Source: Anaerocolumna xylanovorans DSM 12503
GTDB lineage: Bacteria > Bacillota > Clostridia > Lachnospirales > Lachnospiraceae
Direction: 5' to 3'
Assembly (NCBI RefSeq): GCF_900143645.1
Contig: NZ_FRFD01000006.1
Span: forward strand, 62,001 to 126,000
DNA: 64,000 bases
Shown here: positions 25,695 to 34,206 of the stretch, in pieces
Layout: each line of letters starts with the position of its first letter
How positions within the stretch are numbered: position 1 is the first letter of the stretch
Position numbers and translations under genes: made by a program
Notes under the pieces: generated by a model
Databases searched by the model: none
Told to the model about the DNA's origin: nothing
What the model saw: only the letters and a program-made list of their open reading frames with translations

Positions 25695-26621
25695 ATGAAA
25701 GAAAAAGAATATATTTTAAGAACAAGTAACCTCTCAAAAAGCTATCATGGCAGCAAGGTGCTGGAGGATGTGTCAATTGCCTTGGAACCCGGTAAGATAT
25801 ATGGGTTAATTGGCCAGAATGGAGCCGGAAAAACAACGCTGATGCGTGTTATTACCGGGCTGATTTTTCCGGAAGAAGGAAGCCTGGAACTGTTTGGACA
25901 AAGCGGCAGCGGCTTGCCGGAGGAGAGAAAGCGGATAGGTTCCATGATTGAGTATCCAAGCATTATTCCTTATATAACTGCCAGAGAGAATCTTACCTAT
26001 TATAAGACTCTGCGCGGTATCCCCAGTAAGATCCTGGAGGATGAATTATTAGCACTTGTCGGGTTAAAAGATACCGGAAAGAAGCTTCCTAAGAACTTTT
26101 CCCTTGGTATGAAGCAGCGCCTTGGCATTGCCATTTCTCTAATAGGAAATCCCGAATTTCTAATTCTGGATGAGCCGGTTAATGGCCTTGATCCCTTAGG
26201 TGTCATAGAAATAAGAGAGTTAATCCTAAGATTGTGTGAGGAGCGGCATATGACGGTTCTTATCTCCAGTCATAACCTTCCGGAGCTTTACCAGATGGCT
26301 ACGGATTATATCATTATCCATCGGGGAAAAATTAAGAAAGCCATTACCTTAAAGGAATTGGAAGAAAGCTGTAAGCATCATATTCTTATAGGTTGCAGGG
26401 AGACGGAGAAATTAGCAGGTGTCATAGAAATGCAGCTGCATACGGCTAACTATAAAGTTATGCCGGATAAAACATTGAAGTTATACGATTACCTGGATGA
26501 CAGGGAATTCGTAGCAAAAACACTGATAGACAATGGAATCGTAACCACAAACTTTACGGTTCAGGGAGATACCCTGGAGAATTACTTTATATCTGTGATT
26601 GGAGGAGAGCAGGATGTTTAA
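25695..26621 (+). CDS. ABC transporter ATPase (BcrA/lantibiotic-immunity type)
   Basis: About 308 residues. Walker A GQNGAGKTT, Q-loop SMIEYPSIIPY, signature FSLGMKQR, Walker B FLILDEPVNGLDP and H-loop ISSHNLPEL. The replacement of LSGGQ by SLGMKQR, together with the SMIEYP Q-loop, is typical of bacitracin/lantibiotic self-protection ATPases (BcrA, NukF, LanF). ATG 25695 lies after GGGAGCGG; the in-frame ATG at 25683 lacks a properly spaced site. It partners the overlapping permease and is probably induced by the flanking two-component system in response to a peptide antibiotic. Confidence 0.87.
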   Translation: MKEKEYILRTSNLSKSYHGSKVLEDVSIALEPGKIYGLIGQNGAGKTTLMRVITGLIFPEEGSLELFGQSGSGLPEERKRIGSMIEYPSIIPYITARENLTYYKTLRGIPSKILEDELLALVGLKDTGKKLPKNFSLGMKQRLGIAISLIGNPEFLILDEPVNGLDPLGVIEIRELILRLCEERHMTVLISSHNLPELYQMATDYIIIHRGKIKKAITLKELEESCKHHILIGCRETEKLAGVIEMQLHTANYKVMPDKTLKLYDYLDDREFVAKTLIDNGIVTTNFTVQGDTLENYFISVIGGEQDV

Positions 26622-27411
26622 TATGATCTGTGCGGATATTTATAAAATGGTCAAATCAAGCGCTGTCAAAATATTATTCGCCATAACAGCCATATCCTCC
26701 GTTATAATGGCAGTATTGGGACATTTCATAGCGGAAGGCAGAATAAATGCCAGTTTTGGCGGAATTGCTTTTCTTTTTTCTGATATAAATGTAATAAGTA
26801 TTCTTGGCGGAGCAATGGCAGGCATTTTTATCTGCGGCGATTTTGAAAATAAAACAATCCATGAAGCAATTGCCTCCGGCTGCAGCAGGGGAAAGGTTGT
26901 AATAAGCAAAGCTGCCGTATTTTTTTGCGGCGTAGCCCTTCTATTGCTTCCTTATGCTGCTGTAACCGGAATTGCGGTAGGTTTAGGTTCGAACTACAGT
27001 ACCGGGAAAGCTTCGCTGGGCTTTTTATATCTGCTCACAGAAGAATCCGGCGTTTCTCTTAATGGAGCGGACATGCAAAAGCTTATAGTAATAATGGCGG
27101 CACTGGTTATTGTGATAGCAGCGCAGCTAAGTGTTTGTATACCGCTGGCATTTTCACTAAAGAGGCCGGTTCTTGTTATTGGAATTTATTATGCGGTCTC
27201 AATACTAAGTGCACAGCTGCTGGGATTTGCAAAGAGTTCCGAAGTCTTTGACAAAATATATTCCTTCACTCCGTTTGGAGGCAGGTATTTGTTTATGACA
27301 TTGGAGACGGGAGCCTGGGATATCGGTAAGTCCATTGCCGTCAGCTTCTTTTTTACCGTTCTTGTACTTGGAATTACTTGCGGTATATTCAGAAAAGCGG
27401 AAATTAAGTAA
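26614..27411 (+). CDS. ABC transporter permease (BcrB/LanE-like)
   Basis: About 265 residues with six hydrophobic helices and the usual ABC-2 immunity-permease layout: N-terminal cytoplasmic DIYKMVKSS before TM1, FENKTIHEAIASGCSRGKV as the coupling-helix region between TM2 and TM3, and TM4-TM6 near the C-terminus. ATG 26614 has GGAGGAG upstream and overlaps the ATPase gene by 8 bp. The cognate ATPase is directly upstream and the cognate kinase directly downstream. Confidence 0.82.
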   Translation: MFNMICADIYKMVKSSAVKILFAITAISSVIMAVLGHFIAEGRINASFGGIAFLFSDINVISILGGAMAGIFICGDFENKTIHEAIASGCSRGKVVISKAAVFFCGVALLLLPYAAVTGIAVGLGSNYSTGKASLGFLYLLTEESGVSLNGADMQKLIVIMAALVIVIAAQLSVCIPLAFSLKRPVLVIGIYYAVSILSAQLLGFAKSSEVFDKIYSFTPFGGRYLFMTLETGAWDIGKSIAVSFFFTVLVLGITCGIFRKAEIK

Positions 27412-27431
27412 AGAAAAAAGGTGGTGAAAGG

Positions 27432-28334
27432 TTGAATATCCTTGCCGGGGTGCTTCTTATAATTATTATTTTACTGATTCTATATATCGTTCTTTTAAGA
27501 TACCAATTTAAAAGTATCAACCGGCAGCTTTACAGGCGGCTGACAAAGCATACCAGGCAGCCGGTCAGTGTGGAATTCATCAATCACCAGCTGGATGAAT
27601 TGGTGATTAATATCAACAACTGCTTAAAGGCGGAGGAGAACCTCCGTCTTACCTGCATTCGGGAAGAAAAAAAGTTCAAAGAATTAATAGCAGATATCTC
27701 CCATGATTTGAGAACGCCCTTGACTGCCATTAAAGGCTATCTGCAAATGCTCGATAATAGTGAACTGACAAAGGAACAGCAGATGAAACTGGATGTAGCA
27801 GCCAAATATACCAGGGAATTAGAGCAGCTGATTGCTCATTTTTTTGAATATTCCTATCTCATTACCACAGAGACAGAGCTTAAACCGGAAAAAATAAACT
27901 TGACGAATCTGGTGACAGAGTGCCTGGCAGAAGAAATCCCATCCCTTGAGGAGCAGAATTTACCCCTTTGTTTTGACGAACCGAAGACTATATTTGTTTT
28001 GGGAGACAGGGAAAGCATTCTTAGGATTATTCAGAATCTGATACGCAATTGTAAGCAGCATGCCAGGGAGGGGATAGATGTGAAGCTTTTTACAGAGAAT
28101 GAACAGGCGGTACTGACTTTTCAGAACTTTGTAAGCGAGAATTCCGAACTTGATGCAGAAAAGATATTTGACCGGTTTTATACAGGTGATAAGGCAAGGA
28201 GCAGTTCCACAGGACTGGGGCTGTCCATTGTAAAGATTCTTACGGAGCAGATGGGAGGCAGTGTCAGTGCAGCCTTAGAAAAGGGAGTGCTTCGACTTCA
28301 GGTGAAATTTCCGTTGTTTTGTGAAGAGCTTTAA
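27432..28334 (+). CDS. Sensor histidine kinase (BcrS-like, single N-terminal TM)
   Basis: 300 residues with one N-terminal TM helix (VLLIIIILLILYIVLL) and no extracellular sensor. The dimerization domain follows with H-box ADISHDLRTPLTAIKGYLQML, then a compact ATPase domain with N-box LIRNCKQHA, a divergent G1 region and F/G2 FDRFYTGDKARSSSTGLGLSI. It starts at TTG 27432, with AGGTGG before it. Missing the extracellular domain, it most likely takes its signal from the adjacent ABC transporter, as in other peptide-antibiotic resistance modules. Confidence 0.88.
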   Translation: MNILAGVLLIIIILLILYIVLLRYQFKSINRQLYRRLTKHTRQPVSVEFINHQLDELVININNCLKAEENLRLTCIREEKKFKELIADISHDLRTPLTAIKGYLQMLDNSELTKEQQMKLDVAAKYTRELEQLIAHFFEYSYLITTETELKPEKINLTNLVTECLAEEIPSLEEQNLPLCFDEPKTIFVLGDRESILRIIQNLIRNCKQHAREGIDVKLFTENEQAVLTFQNFVSENSELDAEKIFDRFYTGDKARSSSTGLGLSIVKILTEQMGGSVSAALEKGVLRLQVKFPLFCEEL

Positions 28335-28352
28335 AAATTTATTTAAACCTAC

Positions 28353-28381
28353 TTGCAATTTACAATTATAAATGTTATAGT
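28353..28381 (+). promoter_or_regulatory. Sigma-A promoter of clpB
   Basis: TTGCAA (28353-28358), 17-bp spacer, TATAGT (28376-28381), 49 bp before the clpB start. No CIRCE inverted repeat and no CtsR-like tandem heptads are visible, so the heat-shock control mode is not apparent. Confidence 0.65.
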
Positions 28382-28430
28382 AGTTATAGAACAAACAAAA
28401 TGATAAAATAACTTTAAAGGGGGTTATTAC

Positions 28431-31019
28431 ATGAACATTAGCAGATTTACTCAAAATTCCGTTCAAGTGGTGCAAAACTGCGAAAAGCTTGCCATGGATT
28501 TCGGACATCAGGAAATAGACGAAGAACACCTGCTCTACAGCCTTCTTACCATAGAGGACAGTCTTGTATTAAAGCTTCTTAAGAAGATGGAGATAGTAGG
28601 GGAAGTTTTTACCGCCCAGGTAGAGGGACTTCTTAATAAGAGGCCCAAGGTATCCGGAGGGCAGATTTATATCAGTAATGATTTGAATAAGGTATTAATC
28701 TATGCCGAGGATGAAGCAAAGAAGATGGGAGATGAATATGTCTCCGTAGAGCATCTTTTCTTAAGTCTCCTAAAGCAGCCAAACAAGGTGTTAAAGGAAC
28801 TGTTTAAAACCTTTGGAATTACAAGGGAAGATTTTTTAAAGGCTCTCCAGTCTGTAAGGGGCAATCAGAAGGTAACTTCCGATAATCCGGAAGCAACCTA
28901 TGATACCTTGGAAAAGTACGGCTCTGACTTAGTGGAAAGAGCGAAAGAACAGAAACTGGATCCGGTTATCGGAAGGGATGCGGAAATCCGTAATCTCATC
29001 CGTATCCTGTCCCGTAAGACGAAAAACAATCCGGTGCTTATTGGCGAACCCGGTGTCGGGAAAACTGCCGTGGTAGAAGGTCTTGCCCAGAGAATTGTAA
29101 GAGGGGATGTGCCGGAAGCGCTAAAGAACAAAAAGGTATTTGCCCTTGATATGGGAGCATTAGTTGCCGGAGCAAAATACAGGGGTGAATTTGAGGAAAG
29201 ACTAAAGGCCGTATTGGAAGAAATCAAGAACAGTGACGGTGAAATTATTCTGTTTATTGATGAGCTTCATACCATAGTGGGAGCCGGCAAGACAGAGGGT
29301 GCCATGGATGCCGGCAATATGTTAAAGCCCATGCTTGCCAGAGGAGAACTGCACTGTATCGGAGCCACCACCTTGAATGAATACCGTATGTATATAGAGA
29401 AGGATGCTGCTCTTGAAAGGCGTTTCCAACCTGTAATGGTGGATGAACCTACGGTAGAGGATACTATTTCCATTTTAAGAGGTCTAAAGGACCGCTATGA
29501 GGTATTCCATGGGGTAAAGATTACCGACAGTGCCCTGGTTTCCGCAGCCGTTTTATCCAACCGCTATATATCCGACCGTTTCCTTCCCGATAAGGCAATC
29601 GACCTGGTGGATGAAGCCTGTGCTTTAATCAAGACGGAATTGGATTCCATGCCCACAGAGTTAGACGATATCAGCAGGCATATTATGCAGTTAGAGATTG
29701 AAGAGGCAGCTCTTAAGAAGGAGACAGACCGCTTAAGCCAGGAAAGACTTGAGAACCTAAGAAAAGAACTGGCGGAGACGAAGGAACTCTTTGCCGCAGG
29801 AAAAGCCAGATGGGATAATGAAAAGACTGCTGTGGAAAGGGTGCAGAAGTTAAGAGAAGAATTGGAAAGCCTTAATAATGAAATAGAAATAGCAGAAAGA
29901 AACTATGACTTAAATAAAGCCGCCGAATTAAAATACGGCAGGCTTCCTGCCATAACAAAACAATTGGCAGAGGAAGAGGAAAAAGTCAGGAAGGAAGAGC
30001 ATACTCTGGTTCATGAGAATGTCAGTGAAGAGGAAATCGCAAAAATCGTATCCCGCTGGACAGGTATTCCTGTTGTCAAATTAACGGAAAGCGAGAGGGC
30101 AAAGACTCTTCATCTGGATGCAGAGCTTCATAAGAGGGTAATGGGACAGGACGAAGGAGTAAGGCTGGTATCCGATGCCATTCTCCGTTCCAAAGCCGGA
30201 ATTAAGGACCCTACAAAGCCAATCGGTTCTTTCCTTTTCCTTGGACCTACCGGTGTTGGTAAGACAGAGCTTGCCAAGGCTCTGGCAGCCGCCCTGTTTG
30301 ACAATGAACAGAATATGGTGCGTATCGATATGAGCGAATATATGGAGAAGTACTCGGTCTCCCGTCTTATCGGAGCACCTCCGGGATATGTAGGATATGA
30401 GGAAGGCGGGCAGTTAACGGAAGCCGTCAGAAGAAAGCCTTATTCTGTAGTTCTCTTTGATGAGATTGAAAAAGCCCATCCGGATGTTTTTAATGTCCTG
30501 TTACAGGTGCTGGATGATGGACGTATAACGGATTCCCAGGGAAGAACGGTGGACTTTAAGAACACGATTCTTATTATGACCTCCAATATCGGCTCTGCCT
30601 ATCTGTTGGATGGTATTGATGAAGCCGGAGGTATCATGGAGGGCTGCAAAGATTTGGTCATGAACGATCTAAGAAATCATTTCCGGCCGGAATTTCTTAA
30701 CAGGCTGGATGAGATGATTCTGTTTAAACCATTGACACCAAGGGATATCAGAGGCATTATTGACCTTCTTATTGCAGACCTTAATAACAGGCTTTCGGAC
30801 AGGGAGATTGCCATTGAACTTACAGAGACAGCCAAGGATTTTGTGGTGAAGGAAGCGTATGATCCGGTATACGGGGCAAGACCTCTTAAGCGGTATCTGC
30901 AGAAGAATGTGGAGACTTTAAGCGCCAGATTAATCCTAAGTGATGAAGTAAAAGCAGAGGATACCATTTTAATAGATGTAAAAGGCGATGCTCTGACGGG
31001 AAGTGTAAAAAGAATATAA
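28431..31019 (+). CDS. clpB: ClpB-type AAA+ disaggregase
   Basis: 862 residues, the length of ClpB. A Clp_N double repeat lies at about 1-145. AAA1 has Walker A GEPGVGKTA and Walker B ILFIDELHTIVGAG. A long coiled-coil middle domain lies at about 405-525 (rich in E/K/L heptads). AAA2 has Walker A GPTGVGKTE, Walker B VVLFDEIEKAH and sensor FRPEFLNRLDE, followed by the small D2 domain. The long middle domain argues for ClpB rather than ClpC/ClpA, and I see no ClpP-binding loop. With DnaK it extracts and refolds aggregated proteins. Preceded by its own promoter and GGGGG-type site; apparently monocistronic or read through to the DHH gene. Confidence 0.92.
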   Translation: MNISRFTQNSVQVVQNCEKLAMDFGHQEIDEEHLLYSLLTIEDSLVLKLLKKMEIVGEVFTAQVEGLLNKRPKVSGGQIYISNDLNKVLIYAEDEAKKMGDEYVSVEHLFLSLLKQPNKVLKELFKTFGITREDFLKALQSVRGNQKVTSDNPEATYDTLEKYGSDLVERAKEQKLDPVIGRDAEIRNLIRILSRKTKNNPVLIGEPGVGKTAVVEGLAQRIVRGDVPEALKNKKVFALDMGALVAGAKYRGEFEERLKAVLEEIKNSDGEIILFIDELHTIVGAGKTEGAMDAGNMLKPMLARGELHCIGATTLNEYRMYIEKDAALERRFQPVMVDEPTVEDTISILRGLKDRYEVFHGVKITDSALVSAAVLSNRYISDRFLPDKAIDLVDEACALIKTELDSMPTELDDISRHIMQLEIEEAALKKETDRLSQERLENLRKELAETKELFAAGKARWDNEKTAVERVQKLREELESLNNEIEIAERNYDLNKAAELKYGRLPAITKQLAEEEEKVRKEEHTLVHENVSEEEIAKIVSRWTGIPVVKLTESERAKTLHLDAELHKRVMGQDEGVRLVSDAILRSKAGIKDPTKPIGSFLFLGPTGVGKTELAKALAAALFDNEQNMVRIDMSEYMEKYSVSRLIGAPPGYVGYEEGGQLTEAVRRKPYSVVLFDEIEKAHPDVFNVLLQVLDDGRITDSQGRTVDFKNTILIMTSNIGSAYLLDGIDEAGGIMEGCKDLVMNDLRNHFRPEFLNRLDEMILFKPLTPRDIRGIIDLLIADLNNRLSDREIAIELTETAKDFVVKEAYDPVYGARPLKRYLQKNVETLSARLILSDEVKAEDTILIDVKGDALTGSVKRI

Positions 31020-31123
31020 CAGGTTTTTCCGGCATGGTTTTTAGTGCAATTCTAAAACAGATAGTATATAATACCCGTAGATAGCGTCGTCAGGGGGAAG
31101 AACTGGCGGCTTGGGGGTTGAAA

Positions 31124-32104
31124 ATGACTAATTTAGAAAAATTACTATCCGTTGTTAAAAAAAGACATGTATATATACAGACTCATAACTATCCGGATCA
31201 GGATGCCCTGGCCTCGGCATTTGGTCTTGCTGCACTTTTAAAGGATAAGGGAATTGACTCTACTATCTGCTATAGCGGGCAGATAGATAAATTAAACACC
31301 CAAAAGATGGTAGAGATAATCCCTATTCCTGTTTACAGAGGAGAAGGAATTCCGATGACAGAAGAGGATGAAATCCTTCTTGTGGATTCCCAGGAAGGGA
31401 ATATTAATGTGAAGAAGCTTCCCGGAAAGATTATTGCCTGTATTGACCACCATCCAAAGCAGAAAACAGAAAGTTACCGTTTTGCGGATATCCGAAGTGA
31501 CATTGGTTCCTGTTCCGCTATTATAGGAGACTATTTTCTGGAAAATGAGATTGAGCCGGAGGAAGCAGTTGCAACAGCTCTTACCTACGGAATCAAGATG
31601 GATACAGCCAATTTGACCAGAGGAGTATCCGAAACGGATATCGAAATATTCCATTACCTTTTTAACAGAGTAGAATCGGAAAAGTTAAATGAGTTGGACG
31701 GCAGCTCTTTAAGGAAAGAAGACTTAAATGCCTATAAGGAGGCTATAACCAATTTAAAAATCTATGGCAGGCTTGGGATTGTTAAGATAGGGGATGATTA
31801 TTCCGAAGCCATACTTGGCAGCATCTCGGATTTTTTATTGACTCTTTCCGAGCTGGATATAACAGTTGTTTATGCTTACAGAGTAGGCGGACTTAAGTTT
31901 TCCGTCCGCAGCCAGACACCGTTAGTAGATGCAGGTAAAGCTATTAAGTCAGCACTTCGGGGAGTAGGCGACGGAGGCGGGCATGCAGTAATGGCAGCCG
32001 GCTTTATACCGGAGCTTCACGGAGAAACTGTAATTGCCGATATGTCTTCTCTGGTGGAGCAAAGACTGATTCTGTATGTACAGAAAAAATTAATTGACAT
32101 ATAA
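31124..32104 (+). CDS. DHH/DHHA1 phosphoesterase (NrnA-like)
   Basis: About 326 residues of the DHH superfamily. Motif I is THNYPDQDALASA (usually D-x-D-x), motif II LLVDSQEG, motif III the signature IACIDHHPK, motif IV a late Asp in IKMDTANLTRG, and the C-terminal DHHA1 domain carries GDGGGHAVMAAGF. Members degrade nanoRNA, pAp or cyclic-dinucleotide products. The motif I start (H-N-Y-P-D-Q-D) is typical of a less studied clostridial subgroup. ATG 31124 follows GGGGG. A perfect promoter is embedded in its last codons and fires downstream. Confidence 0.8.
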   Translation: MTNLEKLLSVVKKRHVYIQTHNYPDQDALASAFGLAALLKDKGIDSTICYSGQIDKLNTQKMVEIIPIPVYRGEGIPMTEEDEILLVDSQEGNINVKKLPGKIIACIDHHPKQKTESYRFADIRSDIGSCSAIIGDYFLENEIEPEEAVATALTYGIKMDTANLTRGVSETDIEIFHYLFNRVESEKLNELDGSSLRKEDLNAYKEAITNLKIYGRLGIVKIGDDYSEAILGSISDFLLTLSELDITVVYAYRVGGLKFSVRSQTPLVDAGKAIKSALRGVGDGGGHAVMAAGFIPELHGETVIADMSSLVEQRLILYVQKKLIDI

Positions 32105-32122
32105 AAACTACCGTGGTATAAT
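32094..32122 (+). promoter_or_regulatory. Perfect-consensus sigma-A promoter
   Basis: TTGACA (32094-32099), a 17-bp spacer and TATAAT (32117-32122), an exact match to consensus. The -35 lies inside the last codons of the DHH gene. ACCGTGGTAT and ATACCTACGGT form an inverted repeat around the -10, a possible operator or start-site hairpin. It drives the candidate RNA at 32129-32233 and possibly the helicase gene. Confidence 0.85.
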
Positions 32123-32128
32123 ACCTAC

Positions 32129-32233
32129 GGTACATTTATCTGGATTAAGCATCTGGAGCAAAGGAATGATTACGGAATATAGCTAATATGTGAAATAAAA
32201 GCTCTCTGTCCTAAAAGACCAAGAGCTTTTTTT
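32129..32233 (+). ncRNA. Candidate small RNA or attenuated leader (~105 nt)
   Basis: Transcription from the perfect promoter at 32094-32122 should begin near 32129. It meets an intrinsic terminator at 32197-32233: stem AAAAGCTCT/AGAGCTTTT plus inner GTC/GAC, then a run of U. No riboswitch or known small-RNA family is recognisable. It contains a mini-ORF with a proper ribosome-binding site (GGAG, 7 nt, ATG at 32166; MITEYS, stop 32184-32186), so a leader peptide is possible. The DEAD-box helicase starts 185 bp beyond, so this may be its attenuator rather than an independent RNA. Confidence 0.55.
32197..32233 (+). terminator. Intrinsic terminator upstream of the helicase gene
   Basis: 9-bp stem AAAAGCTCT (32197-32205) / AGAGCTTTT (32222-32230) with an additional GTC/GAC inner pair and a seven-T run. 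It ends the candidate RNA or DHH read-through. Confidence 0.85.
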
Positions 32234-32417
32234 ATGGGTTTGAGCTCCTTTTATTAATGAATATCTTTTTGCAGATGCTTATAGCGGTATTAACATTTCA
32301 TGGGGACTAAGACTGGTAATTGGCGGAATACTACTTATAAACAGCTTTTAGGAGAAATAACAGCCGCAGCAGGATAAGGACTGAAAGAATTCAAGATAAG
32401 AAAGGGTAATTATATTT

Positions 32418-34010
32418 ATGCAGACAGTTAAATTTGAAGAACTAGGAATCAGCGAACCGATATTAAAGGCAATTGTAGAGATGGGGTTTGAAGAAGCATC
32501 CCCTATCCAGGCCAATGCCATACCGGTTATGCTGGAAGGAAAAGACATTGTGGGTCAGGCACAGACAGGAACCGGTAAGACAGCAGCCTTTGGTATCCCG
32601 TTATTAGAGGCCATTGACCCCAAAGATAAACATTTACAGGCAGTAGTTTTAAGCCCTACCAGAGAGCTTGCCATTCAGATAGCAGAAGAGATCAGAAAGC
32701 TTGCTACCTTTATGCATGGAGTCAAGGTTCTGCCGATATACGGAGGGCAGGACATTACAAAACAGATTCGTTCCTTAAAGGCCGGTACCCAGATTGTTAT
32801 CGGAACACCGGGCCGTGTCATGGATCATATGAGAAGAAAGACCGTTAAATTTGATGAAGTAAAGCTTGTGGTGCTGGATGAAGCAGACGAAATGCTTAAC
32901 ATGGGCTTCCGTGAGGATATCGAAACAATCCTTAAAGATGTTCCGGAGGAACGACAGACCGTATTATTCTCCGCAACTATGCCTAAGCCTATTATGGACA
33001 TTGCAAAGACCTATCAGAAGGATGCCCAGATTATCAAGGTGGTTAAGAAGGAACTTACCGTTCCGAAGATTGAACAGTATTATTATGAAGTAAAGCCCAA
33101 GAATAAGGATGAAGTACTTTGCAGACTAATTGATATGTATGATCCTAAGCTTTCACTGGTATTTTGCAATACGAAAAAGCAGGTGGATGAACTGGTATCG
33201 GTGCTCCAGGGGAGAGGGTATTTTGCAGAAGGTCTCCATGGTGATTTAAAGCAGCAGCAGCGTGACCGTGTAATGCACAGCTTCCGCAGCGGAAAGACAG
33301 AGATTCTGGTAGCAACCGATGTAGCAGCCAGAGGAATTGATGTAGATGATGTAGAGGCTGTATTTAATTATGATGTGCCGCAGGATGACGAATATTATGT
33401 ACACCGTATCGGAAGGACCGGAAGAGCGGGAAGAACCGGAAGGGCCTTTACCCTTATAGTAGGAAAGGAAGTCTATAAGCTTAAAGATATTCAAAGATAT
33501 TGCAAGACGAAGATATTGGCTCAACCCATTCCGTCTATTAATGATGTTACGGCGGTAAAGGCAGAAAAGATTCTGGACCGCGTCCAAAATATCATTGCAG
33601 AAGAAGATTTAGCTAAGATGATAGAAGTCATTGAAGAAAGAGTCAATACAGAGGATTGCACAGCTCTTGACATTGCAGCGGCTTTCTTAAAGCTCTCAAT
33701 GGGAGATGAAAGCGAGCAGATAGATGAAAAGGCAGCCTTCGAAGATTACGGAGATACCGGAGCAGAAGCGGGCATGGTCAGACTCTTTATCAATATCGGA
33801 AAGAAGCAGAATACAAGGCCGGGGGATATCTTAGGTGCGATTGCCGGAGAGACCGGAATGCCTGGCAAATTAATCGGTTCCATCGATATGTATGATAAGT
33901 ACACTTTTGTTGAGGTACCCAGAGAATATGCACCGGATGTTATTCAGGTAATGAAGGATGCAAAGATTAAGGGTAAGAGCATTAACATCGAACCTGCCAA
34001 CAAAAAATAA
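32418..34010 (+). CDS. DEAD-box RNA helicase with C-terminal DbpA-type RNA-binding domain
   Basis: 530 residues. Helicase core: Q motif ASPIQANAIPVML, Walker A AQTGTGKTA, motif Ia SPTRELAIQ, GG and TPGR motifs, DEAD box VLDEADEML, SAT in FSATMP, and motif VI HRIGRTGRAG. The last ~75 residues (MVRLFINIGKKQNTRPGDI...) form the RRM-like DbpA/CsdA domain, which in DbpA recognises 23S rRNA hairpin 92 and in CsdA/CshA-like proteins aids ribosome assembly and mRNA decay. The overall length suits CsdA/CshA-like cold-shock helicases. The ribosome-binding site is weak (AAGAAAGGG, 13 nt from ATG). Confidence 0.9.
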   Translation: MQTVKFEELGISEPILKAIVEMGFEEASPIQANAIPVMLEGKDIVGQAQTGTGKTAAFGIPLLEAIDPKDKHLQAVVLSPTRELAIQIAEEIRKLATFMHGVKVLPIYGGQDITKQIRSLKAGTQIVIGTPGRVMDHMRRKTVKFDEVKLVVLDEADEMLNMGFREDIETILKDVPEERQTVLFSATMPKPIMDIAKTYQKDAQIIKVVKKELTVPKIEQYYYEVKPKNKDEVLCRLIDMYDPKLSLVFCNTKKQVDELVSVLQGRGYFAEGLHGDLKQQQRDRVMHSFRSGKTEILVATDVAARGIDVDDVEAVFNYDVPQDDEYYVHRIGRTGRAGRTGRAFTLIVGKEVYKLKDIQRYCKTKILAQPIPSINDVTAVKAEKILDRVQNIIAEEDLAKMIEVIEERVNTEDCTALDIAAAFLKLSMGDESEQIDEKAAFEDYGDTGAEAGMVRLFINIGKKQNTRPGDILGAIAGETGMPGKLIGSIDMYDKYTFVEVPREYAPDVIQVMKDAKIKGKSINIEPANKK

Positions 34011-34041
34011 TATAGAAGCATAATGATAGATGAATATGAAT

Positions 34042-34076
34042 AAAGGCTGTCCCAATACGGGACAGCCTTTATTTTT
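34042..34076 (+). terminator. Intrinsic terminator of the DEAD-box helicase gene
   Basis: 12-bp perfect stem AAAGGCTGTCCC/GGGACAGCCTTT (34042-34053, 34059-34070) with a 5-nt loop, followed by ATTTTTG. Confidence 0.9.
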
Positions 34077-34134
34077 GCATAATATATGAAAAGTAAATGC
34101 ATTAATTATAGTGCGTAAAATGAAAGAATATGAC

Positions 34135-34162
34135 TTGTAATTGCTTTATATTATGCTATAAT
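34135..34162 (+). promoter_or_regulatory. Sigma-A promoter of the epimerase-phosphorylase pair
   Basis: TTGTAA (34135-34140), 16-bp spacer, TATAAT (34157-34162), 44 bp before the epimerase start. Confidence 0.6.
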
Positions 34163-34206
34163 TAGCTTAGAAATTTCATGCAAAAACAAGAAAGGATGGA
34201 AAATAC

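Noticed and set aside
28335..28430. CIRCE or CtsR heat-shock operator before clpB
   Set aside because: No TTAGCACTC-type inverted repeat and no CtsR tandem heptads could be found.
32129..32233. T-box or a known riboswitch before the helicase
   Set aside because: No GGGTGG-ACCGCG antiterminator core, no specifier-loop pattern and no recognisable aptamer consensus.
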